A stretch of DNA of 26,017 nt from Solicoccozyma terricola (lineage: Eukaryota > Basidiomycota > Tremellomycetes > Filobasidiales > Piskurozymaceae): assembly GCA_001600875.1 (NCBI GenBank), contig BCLD01000002.1:610583-636599 (forward strand), in the 5' to 3' direction. Shown here one piece after another: positions 1 through 9,311 of the stretch; the stretch's first letter is position 1; each line of letters begins with the position of its first letter. Below the pieces are notes generated by a model. The model ran no database searches. It was not told the DNA's origin and saw nothing but the letters and a program-made list of their open reading frames with translations. The position numbers and the translations under genes were made by a program.

Positions 1-1857
1 CTCCCGCTGTATGAGGAGATCGGCGACAGGGCGGGCAGGGCCCAGTGCATCTTCAACCTGGGCACGGTCGCTCTTCGTCACTCAAAATTCGACGAGGCTC
101 GAGAGAAGTTAGACCAAGCGCTCCCGCTGTATGAGGATGTCAGAGACAGGGCGGGCAAGGCACAGTGCAACTTGAACCTGGGCGTGGTCGCCCTTCGTCA
201 ATCCAAGTACGAGGAGGCACGAGAGAAGTTCGACCAGGCGCTCCTGCTGTATGAGGAGGTCGGCGACAGGCCGGGCAAGACACGGTGCATTTTCAACCTG
301 GGCATGGTCGCTCTTCGTCAGTCAAAATACGACAAGGCACAGGAGAGGTTCGACCAGGCACTCCCGCTGTTCGGGGAGATGGACGACAGGGCGGGGAACG
401 CACAGTGCATCTTCAGTTTGGGCGCCATGGCTCTTGACCAGTCAAAGTATGCCGAGGCACAGGAGAGGTTCGACCAGGCGCTCCTGCTGTATGAGGAGGT
501 CAGCAACAGGGAAGGGACGGCACAGTGCATCTTCAACTTGGGCGCAATAGCTGTCCGCCAGTCAAAATACGACGAAGCTCGGGAGAAGTTCTACGAGGCG
601 CTATCGCTGTATGAGGAGGCCGGCGACAAGGAGAGCAAGGCACAGTGCAACTTGAACCTGGGCATGGTCGCTGTGCGTCAGTTAAAATACTATGTGGCCC
701 GAAAGAGGTTCGACCAGGCGATCCCGCTGTATGAGGAGGTTGGTGACAGGGCGGGCAAAGCACAGTGCTTCTTCAACCTGGGCAAGGTCGCTCTTCTTCA
801 GTCAAAATACGACGAGGCTCGAGGGAGGTTCGACCAGGCGCTCTCGCTGTATGAGGAGGTCGGTGACAGGGCGGGCAAGGCACAGTCCAACACGAACCTT
901 GGCGTGGTCGCTCTTCGTCAATCCAAATACGACGAGGCTCGAGAGAAGTTCGACCAGGCGCTCCCGCTGTACGAGGAGGTCGGCGACAGGGCGGGCAAGG
1001 CGCAGTGCATCTTCAACCTGGGCGTGGGCGCTCTTCGTCAGTCCAAATACGACGAGGCTCGAGAAAAGTTCGAGCAGGCGCTCCCGCTGTACGAGGAGGT
1101 CTGTGACAGGGCGGTTCAAGCAGAGTGCATCTTCAACCTCGGCAAGGTCGCTTTTCGTGAGACAAAATACGACGAGGCTCGAGAGAGGTTCGACCAGGCG
1201 CTCTTGCTCTGTCAGGATGTCGGCGACAGGGCGGGCACAGCTGAGTGCATATTCAACCTGGGCGTGGTCGCTCTTCGTCAATCGAAATACGACGAGGCTC
1301 GAGAGAGGTTCGACCAGGCTCTCCCGCTGTTTGGGGAGGTCGGAGACAGGGCGGGCAAGGTACAGTGCATCTTCAACCTGGGGGAGGTTGCTCTTCGTCA
1401 ATCCAAATACGACGAGGCTCGAGAGAGGTGGGATCACGCGCTCTCGCTGTATGAGGAGGTCGGTGACTGGGCGGGCAAGGCACAGTGCATTTCCTACCTG
1501 GGCGAGGTCGCTCTTCGTCAGTCAAAATACGACGAAGCTCGAGAAAGGTTCGACCAGGCGGTGGTCCTGCTGTGTGAAGATGTCGGCGAAAGGGCGGGCT
1601 TTGCACAGTCCATCTTAAACCTAGGCGCGGTCTCTCTGCGTCAGTCTAAATACGACGAGGCTCGAGAGAAGTTCGACCAAGCTCATCTGCTGTATGAGGA
1701 GGTCGGTGACAGGGTGGGCAAGGCACAGTGCAACTTCAACTTGGGCTTGGTCGCTCTTCGTCAGTCAAAATACGACGAGGCACGAGAGAAGTTCGACCAG
1801 GCGCTCCTGCTGTATGAGGAGTTCGGCGACAGGGCTGGCAAGACAGGGTTCATTTAG
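1..1857 (+). CDS. TPR-repeat protein, C-terminal part (5' end outside window)
   Basis: The frame is open from base 1 to a TAG at 1855-1857, giving 618 residues; the first internal ATG is at 172. It is built almost entirely of about 15 tandem 40-residue (120-base) units with a consensus like LGxVALRQSKYDEAREKFDQ followed by ALPLYEEVGDRAGKAQC. That is the two-helix tetratricopeptide repeat of the 40-residue type, usually a protein-binding superhelix. In agaricomycete fungi such arrays commonly form the C-terminal sensor part of STAND (NLR-like) NTPases, so the missing N-terminus may hold an NTPase, but none is visible here. A one-codon insertion near 1561 shifts the 120-base phase of the last units. 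The array lacks the non-repeat C-terminal cap seen at 12602-13003 and ends inside telomere-like sequence, so the true 3' end is probably lost. Confidence 0.88.
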   Translation, partial: LPLYEEIGDRAGRAQCIFNLGTVALRHSKFDEAREKLDQALPLYEDVRDRAGKAQCNLNLGVVALRQSKYEEAREKFDQALLLYEEVGDRPGKTRCIFNLGMVALRQSKYDKAQERFDQALPLFGEMDDRAGNAQCIFSLGAMALDQSKYAEAQERFDQALLLYEEVSNREGTAQCIFNLGAIAVRQSKYDEAREKFYEALSLYEEAGDKESKAQCNLNLGMVAVRQLKYYVARKRFDQAIPLYEEVGDRAGKAQCFFNLGKVALLQSKYDEARGRFDQALSLYEEVGDRAGKAQSNTNLGVVALRQSKYDEAREKFDQALPLYEEVGDRAGKAQCIFNLGVGALRQSKYDEAREKFEQALPLYEEVCDRAVQAECIFNLGKVAFRETKYDEARERFDQALLLCQDVGDRAGTAECIFNLGVVALRQSKYDEARERFDQALPLFGEVGDRAGKVQCIFNLGEVALRQSKYDEARERWDHALSLYEEVGDWAGKAQCISYLGEVALRQSKYDEARERFDQAVVLLCEDVGERAGFAQSILNLGAVSLRQSKYDEAREKFDQAHLLYEEVGDRVGKAQCNFNLGLVALRQSKYDEAREKFDQALLLYEEFGDRAGKTGFI

Positions 1858-1895
1858 GGTTTGGGTTTGCATTTGGGTTAGGGTTAGGGTTAGGG
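1853..1895 (+). repeat. Interstitial telomeric tract
   Basis: Three perfect TTAGGG units occupy 1878-1895. They are preceded by degenerate units (TTTAGGG, TTTGGG, TTTGCA, TTTGGG) from 1853. The G-rich strand points the same way as the terminal telomere. The TAG stop of the upstream TPR gene lies in the first degenerate unit. Confidence 0.9.
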
Positions 1896-2131
1896 ACAAA
1901 TGGATATAGTGGGAGTGAGAACGCAGTGATGAGCGCCAAATAGGCTGTAGCCGCGTTCATGGCGGCAGCCTCGGGGTCCGAAACGCTGCTTAGCCCCCGG
2001 ATGTATTTGATCATATCCGAAAGGTGTACGTCGCCTGTAATGAGATCCTGATTGGACGGCTTGAGTTGAACCCGGTTCATACTCCGACCCAGGGCTGATG
2101 TTTTGTGCTGACAACTATTACGAAGGGTCAT
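1896..2131 (-). CDS. Possible gene fragment abutting the interstitial telomere
   Basis: A minus-strand frame opens at 2131 and runs through about 78 residues of ordinary, helix-prone composition (for example SDPEAAAMNAATAYLALITA). It then continues as PNPNPN, which is simply translated telomere repeat. I do not recognise the family. If real, it is a second coding region cut by the telomeric tract, from the other side. Chance is a fair alternative at this length. Confidence 0.22.
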
Positions 2132-2584
2132 CCTCGAGTTGCCTTATATCCATGCTGCCCATTGTCCGAAGCCACTGCCCATCACTTGGTGCACTGGAGG
2201 ACAATGATTCTGAAACTGACGGCTTCATGTTTTAGGCGACATGCTGACTCACATGCGAAACGTCGTCAGATGCGGGTGAAAGACGTTCAATTTCTCTATT
2301 GTTTATGCCGAGACGGGGAAGGCGTCGGAGACGCCCCGAGCGCGTAAATGCGACCCAAACGACGAGGCTACAACCCAAAGTGAAACGCTGAGATTGCGGT
2401 ACAGAGCATCAACTAGGGACCGGATGCTTGGACCCCTAAGAACAAAGCGGAAACCTCACCCATTGTTGATTTTTCAAACGCTTCACCCTCGGTCGCTGCG
2501 AAAGTTCCATTGTGTCTCATATGGTTATTATCCATCGGTTTCAGCGCAAGGGAGACAAAAGACATCCTTGTTCGGCAAGAAACA
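2132..2584. other. No gene recognised
   Basis: Only short frames without family resemblance are present. Nothing here can be called a gene, RNA gene or element with confidence. Confidence 0.5.
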
Positions 2585-2796
2585 TGTTAAGAGGAATGGA
2601 CTTGGATCTCTGCCTCAGCTACTATAATGATGTTCAGAGAGTAGTTATAAGAGAGCCTACCTGGGATCTCTGCCTCAGCCACTATAGTGATGTTGAAGAG
2701 AAGGGAACCCATTTGGCGGTGAGGCGACTGGAGCAGTTGAAATGACGCGACATTGCCATGATAACCTAGACACGTGAAGGGTGCTGATATTCAACA
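2585..2796 (-). mobile_element. 3' LTR of Ty1/copia element
   Basis: Read on the minus strand this starts TGTTGAATATCAGCACC and ends CTCTTAACA, giving TGTT...AACA termini. It lies just after a polypurine-like stretch (CGAGCGAGGGTG, about 2799-2812) and about 100 bases after the stop of the copia pol remnant. A TATAA-like box is visible on the minus strand near 2645-2651. The length, about 212 bases, is normal for short copia LTRs. Its sequence differs from the LTR family at 6949, 10570, 11752, 19956 and 23141. No 5-base target duplication can be tested because the 5' LTR is missing. Confidence 0.7.
2604..2700. repeat. 60-base direct duplication inside the LTR
   Basis: The 37-base segment starting GGATCTCTGCCTCAGC occurs at 2604 and again at 2664, with a few substitutions. 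The period of 60 bases includes the intervening sequence. It falls in the promoter/R part of the LTR. Confidence 0.75.
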
Positions 2797-2897
2797 CACA
2801 CCCTCGCTCGAGCTTCGGAGGCAGGGGAGCTGGGTTTTTGGCATCCAGGCCCAAGTGGTGCAAAGCCACGTAAGACCACATCATCCAGACTGCCCCA

Positions 2898-4430
2898 CTA
2901 CCTTGTCGGTGCCGTCTCAATCCCCATCCTTGTACGAAGACCTGTGAAGACGTCAGAGCCTAGAGGTTTGGTGAAGATATCTGCAACGTTGTCCTCTGTA
3001 GGGACGTGCAATAATTCCACAGTGTTATCGAGTACCTTGTCCCTGAGGAAATGATGGCGAATGTCAATGTGCTTGGATCGATCATGATTGACGGGGTTCT
3101 TGGAGAGTAGGATTGCCGCATTGTTGTCATTTAGGATAGGTAGTGGTCCTGATATCCCTTGTCCGAGGTCCTCAAGGAGAAGTTGGAGCCAGATAGCTTG
3201 CCTTGTTGCATCTGCCGAGGCCATGTATTCCGCCTCCATGGTGGAGAGAGCGGTAGTGGATTGACGTCGTGATTTCCAAGCTACTGGTCCTCCAAATGTC
3301 TTGAAAAGATAGCCAGTAGTTGATCGCCGAGTGTCCAAACATCCTCCCCAGTCTGCATCTGCATACCCAACCAAGCACAATTCGCTTGCCTGATGTCCCA
3401 TCAAATGTCAAGCAGAGGTCGGAGGTACTACGCAGGTATCGAAGGAGATGTCTTGCTGCATGGACATGTGTCTTATTCCATTTGCTTGCTGTGCGAGCCA
3501 GGATACCAGCAGCATGTGCGATGTCAGGTCGAGTGATGGTTGCTGCATACATGATTGATCCCACCAGAGAAGGGTATTCCTCATGACGAGCAGCATCAAA
3601 TTCTTCATCCGTGGCAGGTATCGACTTGAAGTTAGTCGGGAGNGGAGTTTTCACCGGCTTGCAGTCTGCCATGTCAAAGCGGTCGAGTACTGACTCGATG
3701 TAGTGTTCCTGGGAGACAAACAGTTTCCTTTCAGGCCGGTTCCGGAAGACATTGAAACCAAGGAAGGAGGAGACAGGTCCACCATCGGAGCATTCAAAGC
3801 GGCCATTGAGTTTCGTTTTGAACTCATTCAGCAGGGAGCGAGAATTGCAGGCAATGAGCTGGTCATCCACATGAACCGAGAGAAGAAGGAGAGAGCCGTT
3901 GGAGGTGCGAGTGTAGATGCAGGGATCAGCACGAGTTGGTATGAGTCCCTGTGAGCGAAGCCACTCATCCAGAGCTTTATTGAAACAGCGTGGAGATTGC
4001 TTGAGTCCATATAATGACTTTCTCAGCAACAGTACCTTGTTGGCAGGGATGTTGCCCCCTTGCGGTGGATCCAGATAGATGGTTTCCTCGAGTTCACCAT
4101 TGAGGAATGCTGCTTTGATGTCTACTTGGTCGCATTCCAGGTCCAGGTAGTTGACGAGTGAGAGGAAGACCCTGATGGAGTCCTTGTGAGCAACACCAGC
4201 ATAGAGCTCATTGTAGTCCACTCCCGCTAATTGCGAGAATCCCTTGGCTACCCATCGAGCCTTGAACGCAGCGGGCTTGCCTGTTTCCTTCGTCGAAGCA
4301 CACAAAGCCAGAATATCCAAAGGCAATCAGACTTGTAGCAGGGGGGATCATCGATCTGAAGCCACTAGTTACACATCGATTTCCCTTGGAGAAAGCTGTC
4401 GAAGCTTTCCACATTGCCGCAGACCCAGGC
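2898..4430 (-). pseudogene. Ty1/copia pol remnant: reverse transcriptase and RNase H
   Basis: Encodes the C-terminal half of a copia polyprotein, which copies element RNA into DNA. In the RT part (down to about 3390) I see KARWVAKGFSQ, the first catalytic Asp block QVDIKAAFLNGELEE, SLYGLKQSPR, the active-site VHVDD (residues 151-155 of the frame starting at 4326) and MYAATITRPDIAHAAGILAR. RNase H follows in another frame (GYADADWGG, RRSTTGYLF, TMEAEYMA, SKHIDIRHH, ADIFTKPL) and ends at 2898. The frame breaks near 3390, and several shifts plus a stop occur between 4250 and 4430, so it cannot make a working enzyme. An unresolved base N sits at 3643 inside RT. Gag, protease, integrase and the 5' LTR are absent. 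Confidence 0.92.
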
Positions 4431-4440
4431 CAAGGTTCAA

Positions 4441-5950
4441 TTAAAGTTCAAATCGGAAATGAATAGAATAGGATAGAGAAGAGACTCCTGTGTTCACAGA
4501 GACTCCTGTGTTAGTTGAAAAGCAGCCAGCAGGCGTCTTCGGCAGAAGGCGTACTTTGACAGTATTTTCAACCATCAATGATCCAATTGCATTCGGATGT
4601 CCTTCTGTCAGAAATTGATTATGGAGTAAACGCCTTACACCAACGTTTTTGTTTTGGATTTTTTTTAGAGTCGATGCCAATTTTGACCCGATCGGACTGG
4701 AGATGTGCGTCGTAGAAACGGCAACAGCTTTGTTTGAGTTGGTAGTATGGAGACCGATGGATACCACCGCCAAATACCGACCTTATCCTGGCCTTCTTCA
4801 GATTCTGGCAACGGATAGCGAACTGCGCCTCCTTCCTGGACAAATGCCTCCACACCCTCCCTACGTCCGCCAGAGCTCCTTCTTCGTGCTCGCTGTGATC
4901 CTCTACACCGCCGCAAGCCGCAAGCCGCACGCCACACCTCAGACATCGTCATCCTACGATCATCTGTCGTCGCATCCGTCCTCGAGCGCCATCTCCACAG
5001 CACGACTGGTCACGGATCCTGACGCCCAGCTATAAGAGCGTCCACAACTACCAGGCATGTATGCTGTGGGCGATGTTCTATCCGAAGACTAGACCAGGGG
5101 CACAAGACCTGGGGTGGACCTTGTTTGGACGTACAAATAAGCGGGGATCTCTGCTTTGAACGGCACAAGCTGGCTGACAATTAAGACAACGTGAGGTCCA
5201 TTCCTGATACCAGTCGAGACCTTGGGCTTTGTTCATGCAACCGGACAGTCGCTTCATTCAACTCACATGATGTGGTTGGTATTCAACAAGTCCCGGTTCC
5301 AGCTGAACATCTTAAGGCTTTCCTTGAATCGCACAGGAAAATTGGATAGGGTTCACTCTTTCCCCTCCAACCGAGTCCCATATCCCGTTCTCCCGGACAG
5401 CCTTCATCACAACTTAGTGAAGAGGTGATGAACAACCGACCGATCTGATTGAGTCCGCGCACAGCATTTTAAGATAGCAGGGTCGTCCTTGGCTCAGCTG
5501 CTCGAACGGATCAAGACGGCGGTGTCGGCACTCGCCTCAGTCTGTCTGGCGGAACGGAGCTTTTAAGCCACAGAAAGTTCTAGCCTGTGACAAGCTAGTC
5601 TCCTCAGGAACCACGCGGGAACGATTAGCGGATTCAGGGCCGGTCACTTTGGCGGAAGCAATTTGAAAAAGAACGCAGACAGGAGCGGCACATACACTAC
5701 AGTCTTCGGATGCAGACATGCATGGATTCTTTCATCCGAATTAAGGAGAGCCTCGCGCACTGCAGTGTTCGGAAGCATACGCGCATGGACTGCCTTTGGC
5801 TTGAACAGCTTTCCAGCCTGCTTTTCTCGACTTCAGGGAGCACACAAGAGCAAAAGAAGCTCCCTGAAAAACCCTTTCGACCGGTTGACCAGAAGGTATT
5901 CTCCCACTAAGCTGATACAAGGCTCCAAACCGAAAATTATATCCACGACC
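4441..5950. other. Intergenic region without a recognised gene
   Basis: Overlapping open frames on both strands lie at 4441-5035, the longest being 128 codons on the plus strand at 4649-5035. None shows a family motif. A TATA-like element (AGCTATAAGAG) lies near 5029-5039. The segment 5440-5950 is the upstream region of the gene at 5951; its frame stays open upstream to 5663, but comparison with the paralogue at 16885 places the start at 5951. Confidence 0.45.
4480..4515. repeat. 18-base tandem duplication
   Basis: AGAGACTCCTGTGTT occurs at 4480-4494 and 4498-4512, period 18. Confidence 0.85.
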
Positions 5951-6795
5951 ATGCAAACCAAAATCAGCTTCGAAGACATTGGAGCGATTCAGCTCGGAGG
6001 TCTCGTCAAGAATAGGTCGAATCCAACCGCCAAGATCTTCGATTGCCATCCCCTCGATATTGACGAAATCCTCGGCCCAAAATCTCAGAACGACGTGTCG
6101 AGGTACTACGCTTGTCTCCACGATAGTCACGGAGGCCTAAAGCTGAACCAATTCGTGGACGTTAGTCGAGATCGAGCCGACGCCAGCGTTGTCCATGTGG
6201 CGACGCCCCAAGAGAACGTCAAGAAGCTCTTGCGACCGTCAAAAGTTCTCGATCAGATAGTTGCCCGGGCTGCCAAAGAGCAGGCCGAAGGCAAGTCCAG
6301 CAGAGGTACATTGTACCGCTTCATCGAGGCCGCTCAAGGGAGTGGCGAGCTCCATCTAGTGACTGGCATCACTTCGGTCAAGGACGTCGTCGTCCAGGAA
6401 TACTACGTAAGCTTCAAGGCGATGAAGTTCAACGGATCCATACCCGTGTCCCAGATCATTTTAGCGGCGACCGGAGCGCCCGTCCCCGGCCTCAACCCTG
6501 GCTTCGCCGCTGAGGCCAAGGAAGGCGTGGTGGCTGCTGGCTCTGGGTCCTATCCAGGCGAAAGTATATTCCTCGTCCCCACTATCAGAAGGTCAAATTC
6601 GACTGGAAGAAGCGATCGATCAAACGAGACGGGAATGGAAACCGACTGGAGGCCGACTTGTCTGACGATGTTCCTGTGCTGATGCCGTCAATGGTAAGAA
6701 AGGCGGAGATCGACGATCATGAATGGACTTACAGGTTGGAACTAGAAGACGGCGAAGGGGAAGAGGTCGCGTTGGAGGCTCACGGAGACGAGTGA
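5951..6795 (+). pseudogene. Family X copy 1 (gasdermin-like?), frameshifted
   Basis: Start at ATG 5951, chosen because it aligns with the start of the intact paralogue at 16885 (MQTKISFEDI versus MQTRINFEDM). The first 62 residues agree at about three quarters of positions by eye. The frame is lost in a C run at 6577-6580; from 6580 another frame continues with clear homology to the tail copy at 15880-16100 and ends with TGA at 6793-6795, making about 280 residues in total. Order of parts: globular region with VSRYYACL, a PSKVLDQIVARA helix-like segment, then ELHLVTGITSVKDVVVQ and further beta-like strands, a basic linker (KKRSIKRDGNGNR), and an acidic tail (LELEDGEGEE). No signal peptide or obvious membrane helix. 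The size and order recall fungal gasdermin-like death proteins, but this is weak and by eye only. Function is otherwise unknown. Confidence 0.7.
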
Positions 6796-6948
6796 CTCTT
6801 CCTTCAAACTCCCATGTTAAGGGTGACCAAGCCACTCTCGAACTAAGCGTCGATCCCCTCTCTGCAGTTTTCAAACCTGTATATTAAACGATTTATTGAT
6901 TCTTAAAATGCATGATGCTGAGCCCAGCACCGTTGTTGGAGTTCGGTT

Positions 6949-7150
6949 TGTTATAAAAAAAAAATGGTTCTCGCTCTCTTGTACATCGAGCTTGACCACA
7001 GAAGCGGCCCACTCTATAGTCCTCTCAAAACAAGGAAACAAAGGTACTTTGCCACCTGCATCCTCTGCTATGCAGCTTCCCCATGCTTTGCTGTGCAATG
7101 CAATGCTATACTTCAGCATTGCCACAACATAACATTCCCCACTTCCAACA
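6949..7150 (-). mobile_element. Solo copia LTR (family 1, copy A)
   Basis: On the minus strand it begins TGTTGGAAGTGGGGAATG and ends with TTATAACA. It is homologous along its length to the LTRs at 10570, 11752 and 23141. The near-terminal part carries an A run (6955-6963 region). No internal element sequence adjoins it, and I see no matching 5-base flanks (CGGTT left, CTGAT right). It lies about 150 bases after the 3' end of the family X copy. Confidence 0.8.
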
Positions 7151-7442
7151 CTGATATAGGTTCGCCGAGATCACATCCAGCTGTATTAGCGACCAGTGTT
7201 ATTCAAAGAGGACGAACGTGCGATCGCTGTGACACACCGACGACGAGCTTCGTCATGCCCTTGAAAATAACGTTTATATAAATTTGCGGCTCTTGGAATC
7301 TGGTCACTTGGTTTAAGGGTGGAACGGGACGTGGATGGTGGTGGAAAGGCGTGCGTGCCTCATGGGATCGCTATCGCCTGATGAACACCAGTTCCTGATT
7401 CTTTACGTGTCTACCCATCCCGCTCTCACCACAGCGATGTGA

Positions 7443-7974
7443 GTGATTTCAACAAGCACGCAGGGTGCGGCTCTATCTGTTGACTTTATCATCGACATAA
7501 CACCGTCTTCCACCACCGAGCCATCCCAAGTCCCCAACACGGCTCAGTCCCCTGCCGGATCCCCATCTGCAGCCCAACAGGACGATTTGACCGCTCTACC
7601 GGCGGCGGCGAAGTCGCGCAACGATGGCACAGCCGAGGACGAGAATGAAGCAAGGCTCGGCTTCTCCCGTGGTTGGAGCAAATCCAGCAGCTGCCGATGT
7701 GGAGCTACCGGTGATCGTCGAGGCTGCCGCCACCGCTCCAGCAACCTCTACCATCAATGCCGCTCCAACGGCGTCACCCTCCTCGGGAGCGAACATGGAT
7801 AATATTTGGACTCTCGCAGAGCTGTGGGGTGCCGAACTGTTTGTGGGGTGCCGAACTGTTGGTCAACACGCACCATCTGTTGAGAAGGCCCATCACCCAT
7901 CAGTTGCAAAAGACGAATTGCATCTGGTTGCAGAGATTGCCGTCAGAGTGTCAGCCATCGAGGTCATCCGTTAG
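7443..7974 (+). pseudogene. Ala/Pro/Ser/Thr-rich coding remnant (possible N-terminus of a STAND protein)
   Basis: Two overlapping plus frames, 7443-7802 and 7624-7974, look like one disordered low-complexity region: the first reads PSSTTEPSQVPNTAQSPAGS, the second GANPAAADVELPVIVEAAAT. The composition is that of a disordered N-terminal extension. The second frame is disturbed by a perfect 19-base tandem duplication at 7823-7860. I do not recognise a domain. Its position upstream of an NB-ARC-like fragment and TPR repeats on the same strand suggests the start of a STAND gene, but this is inference. Confidence 0.3.
7823..7860. repeat. Perfect 19-base tandem duplication
   Basis: TGTGGGGTGCCGAACTGTT is present twice head to tail (7823-7841 and 7842-7860) with no mismatch, implying a recent event. 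It shifts the reading frame by one. Confidence 0.95.
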
Positions 7975-8150
7975 ATCTCTTGCGACACCTGTCTGAGGAC
8001 GGGCGGTCCGTCGAGAGTCCCAATCCACGGATGTGTTGAAGAAGGACGACCCGCAGCACTTCAGAATCTCGTGAATGTCCAAGAAACCCTCTGGGCCTCC
8101 GCCTCATTCACCATCGGCCCATTCAACAGGCCGCGGAATTGAGAAAGACG

Positions 8151-8318
8151 ATACCGATTGATGCAGACGCGAGGAGGACATTGAGGAAGGAGAAGGACAT
8201 CACCGGGGGTGACGACATCGGATCGAAGCAAGTAATCGGACAAATGGCGGCCAATGTGTGCCAATACTTACTAAAGACGAGCAAAATGAGTCTGAGGATT
8301 CTGGACATCTTGGATTAG
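8151..8318 (+). pseudogene. Short conserved-looking exon
   Basis: An open plus frame of 55 codons reads like real protein (GSKQVIGQMAANVCQYLLKT followed by a short hydrophobic end) and stops with TAG at 8316-8318. It has no ATG of its own, so it would be an exon or a broken piece. I cannot name the family. It lies between the Ala/Pro-rich remnant and the NTPase fragment on the same strand. Confidence 0.25.
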
Positions 8319-8640
8319 TGTGCGTCTTGTCTTGGATGGTTTCGTAGGATCTTTGAAAAATGTGGGTGGATCAAGTTTTCGTGGGGCGGGGATTCGGACA
8401 ATATACACACACAGCTCTGCTGTTAAGACCGCGAGTGGATCCGAACGTGATCACGGGAGAAGCGCCTGCGGAGACAACTGTAACCAAAGTATACCCGTGG
8501 ACGGAGGTGTTGACGAACGCACGCATATGGGGGAAATAGAGTGTTCTTGCCAGTAACCGATAAGTCTTGTCGTTGCCTCAATGTCCACTGAGCCGAGTAT
8601 TATGGACTTGATTGAGGATGTCCAGCTTGAGTTGATGATT

Positions 8641-8673
8641 ATCCGGAACGTAGATGTATCCGGAACGTAGATG
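8641..8673. repeat. 17-base tandem duplication
   Basis: ATCCGGAACGTAGATG occurs at 8641 and 8658, period 17, without mismatch. Confidence 0.9.
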
Positions 8674-8709
8674 AGATTATTGAATAGAACAGTATTGTCC
8701 GTTCGAAGT

Positions 8710-8916
8710 TGTTAAGATAGGGCTTTTATGGACACGCGTCCGCAACACTGTCAGCAAGCCTGGATCAATCTAGGATGCATCAGTATAAGGTAGGATGCAA
8801 GTGTGGCAGAGGGAACTCGTCTGGGACTACATAATACCTAGGTTATCGAGCTAGAGATGTAGAAGAAGACTTCACCGAATATCGTTCCCAGTTTTGCCAC
8901 CACTTGATTCATAAAC
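8710..8916 (+). mobile_element. LTR (family 2, copy 1)
   Basis: Starts TGTTAAGATAGGGC and ends near ATTCATAAAC, a decayed form of the AACA end. It is homologous along its length to 9557-9794 in the same orientation. A TATAAG box (GTATAAGGTAGG) shows the sense strand is plus. No primer-binding site or target duplication is evident. Confidence 0.7.
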
Positions 8917-9053
8917 CACCTGACCGAGCGAAGAAAGGATGCGGAATTGGTCTTGCCTTGGAAGATGATGTGCGGCCACCACACTTGTTCCGAGTGAGTT
9001 CTCCCACGCAGCTTCTGGTGAATACGATTGCACAGTCGCGCCGAGAATGCGCG

Positions 9054-9072
9054 AAAAGACAACCTGTCTTTT
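9054..9072. repeat. Palindrome, copy a
   Basis: AAAAGACAACCTGTCTTTT, an 8-base inverted repeat with a 3-base loop. It is related to 9161-9179 and 19526-19544. Confidence 0.85.
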
Positions 9073-9160
9073 GGAAAATTCAGTACCGACAGCGCGCCGA
9101 GGTTCACAGGACTTCCGACTGTGTTTGTCGAACGCAGTCTTCGCCGCATGGCTAGGAAAC

Positions 9161-9179
9161 CAAAAGACAGCCTGTCTTT
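9161..9179. repeat. Palindrome, copy b
   Basis: AAAAGACAGCCTGTCTTTT, a 9-base inverted repeat around a single central base, 107 bases after copy a. Confidence 0.85.
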
Positions 9180-9311
9180 TCATTCTGTGCCCAGTACTGA
9201 GTTGCATCACGGGCACGATCCTAGTATCACAGGCCATCGCTAGCGGAACGCAGGCTTTGGCAATAGAGTCATCGTACGCACGACTGATAGAGACGCGAGG
9301 AGTGAGCGGAA

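Noticed and set aside
692..1618. Long Arg/Ser/Thr-rich open frame on the plus strand overlapping the TPR array, and a 211-codon antisense frame at 802-1437
   Set aside because: Both repeat with the 120-base period and are other-frame shadows of the TPR gene.
1850..1895. Pro-Asn repeat at the end of a minus-strand frame
   Set aside because: It is translated telomere repeat (CCCTAA strand variants), not a protein feature.
5663..5950. Earlier start for the gene at 5951
   Set aside because: The extra 96 residues have no counterpart in the intact paralogue and look like open non-coding sequence.
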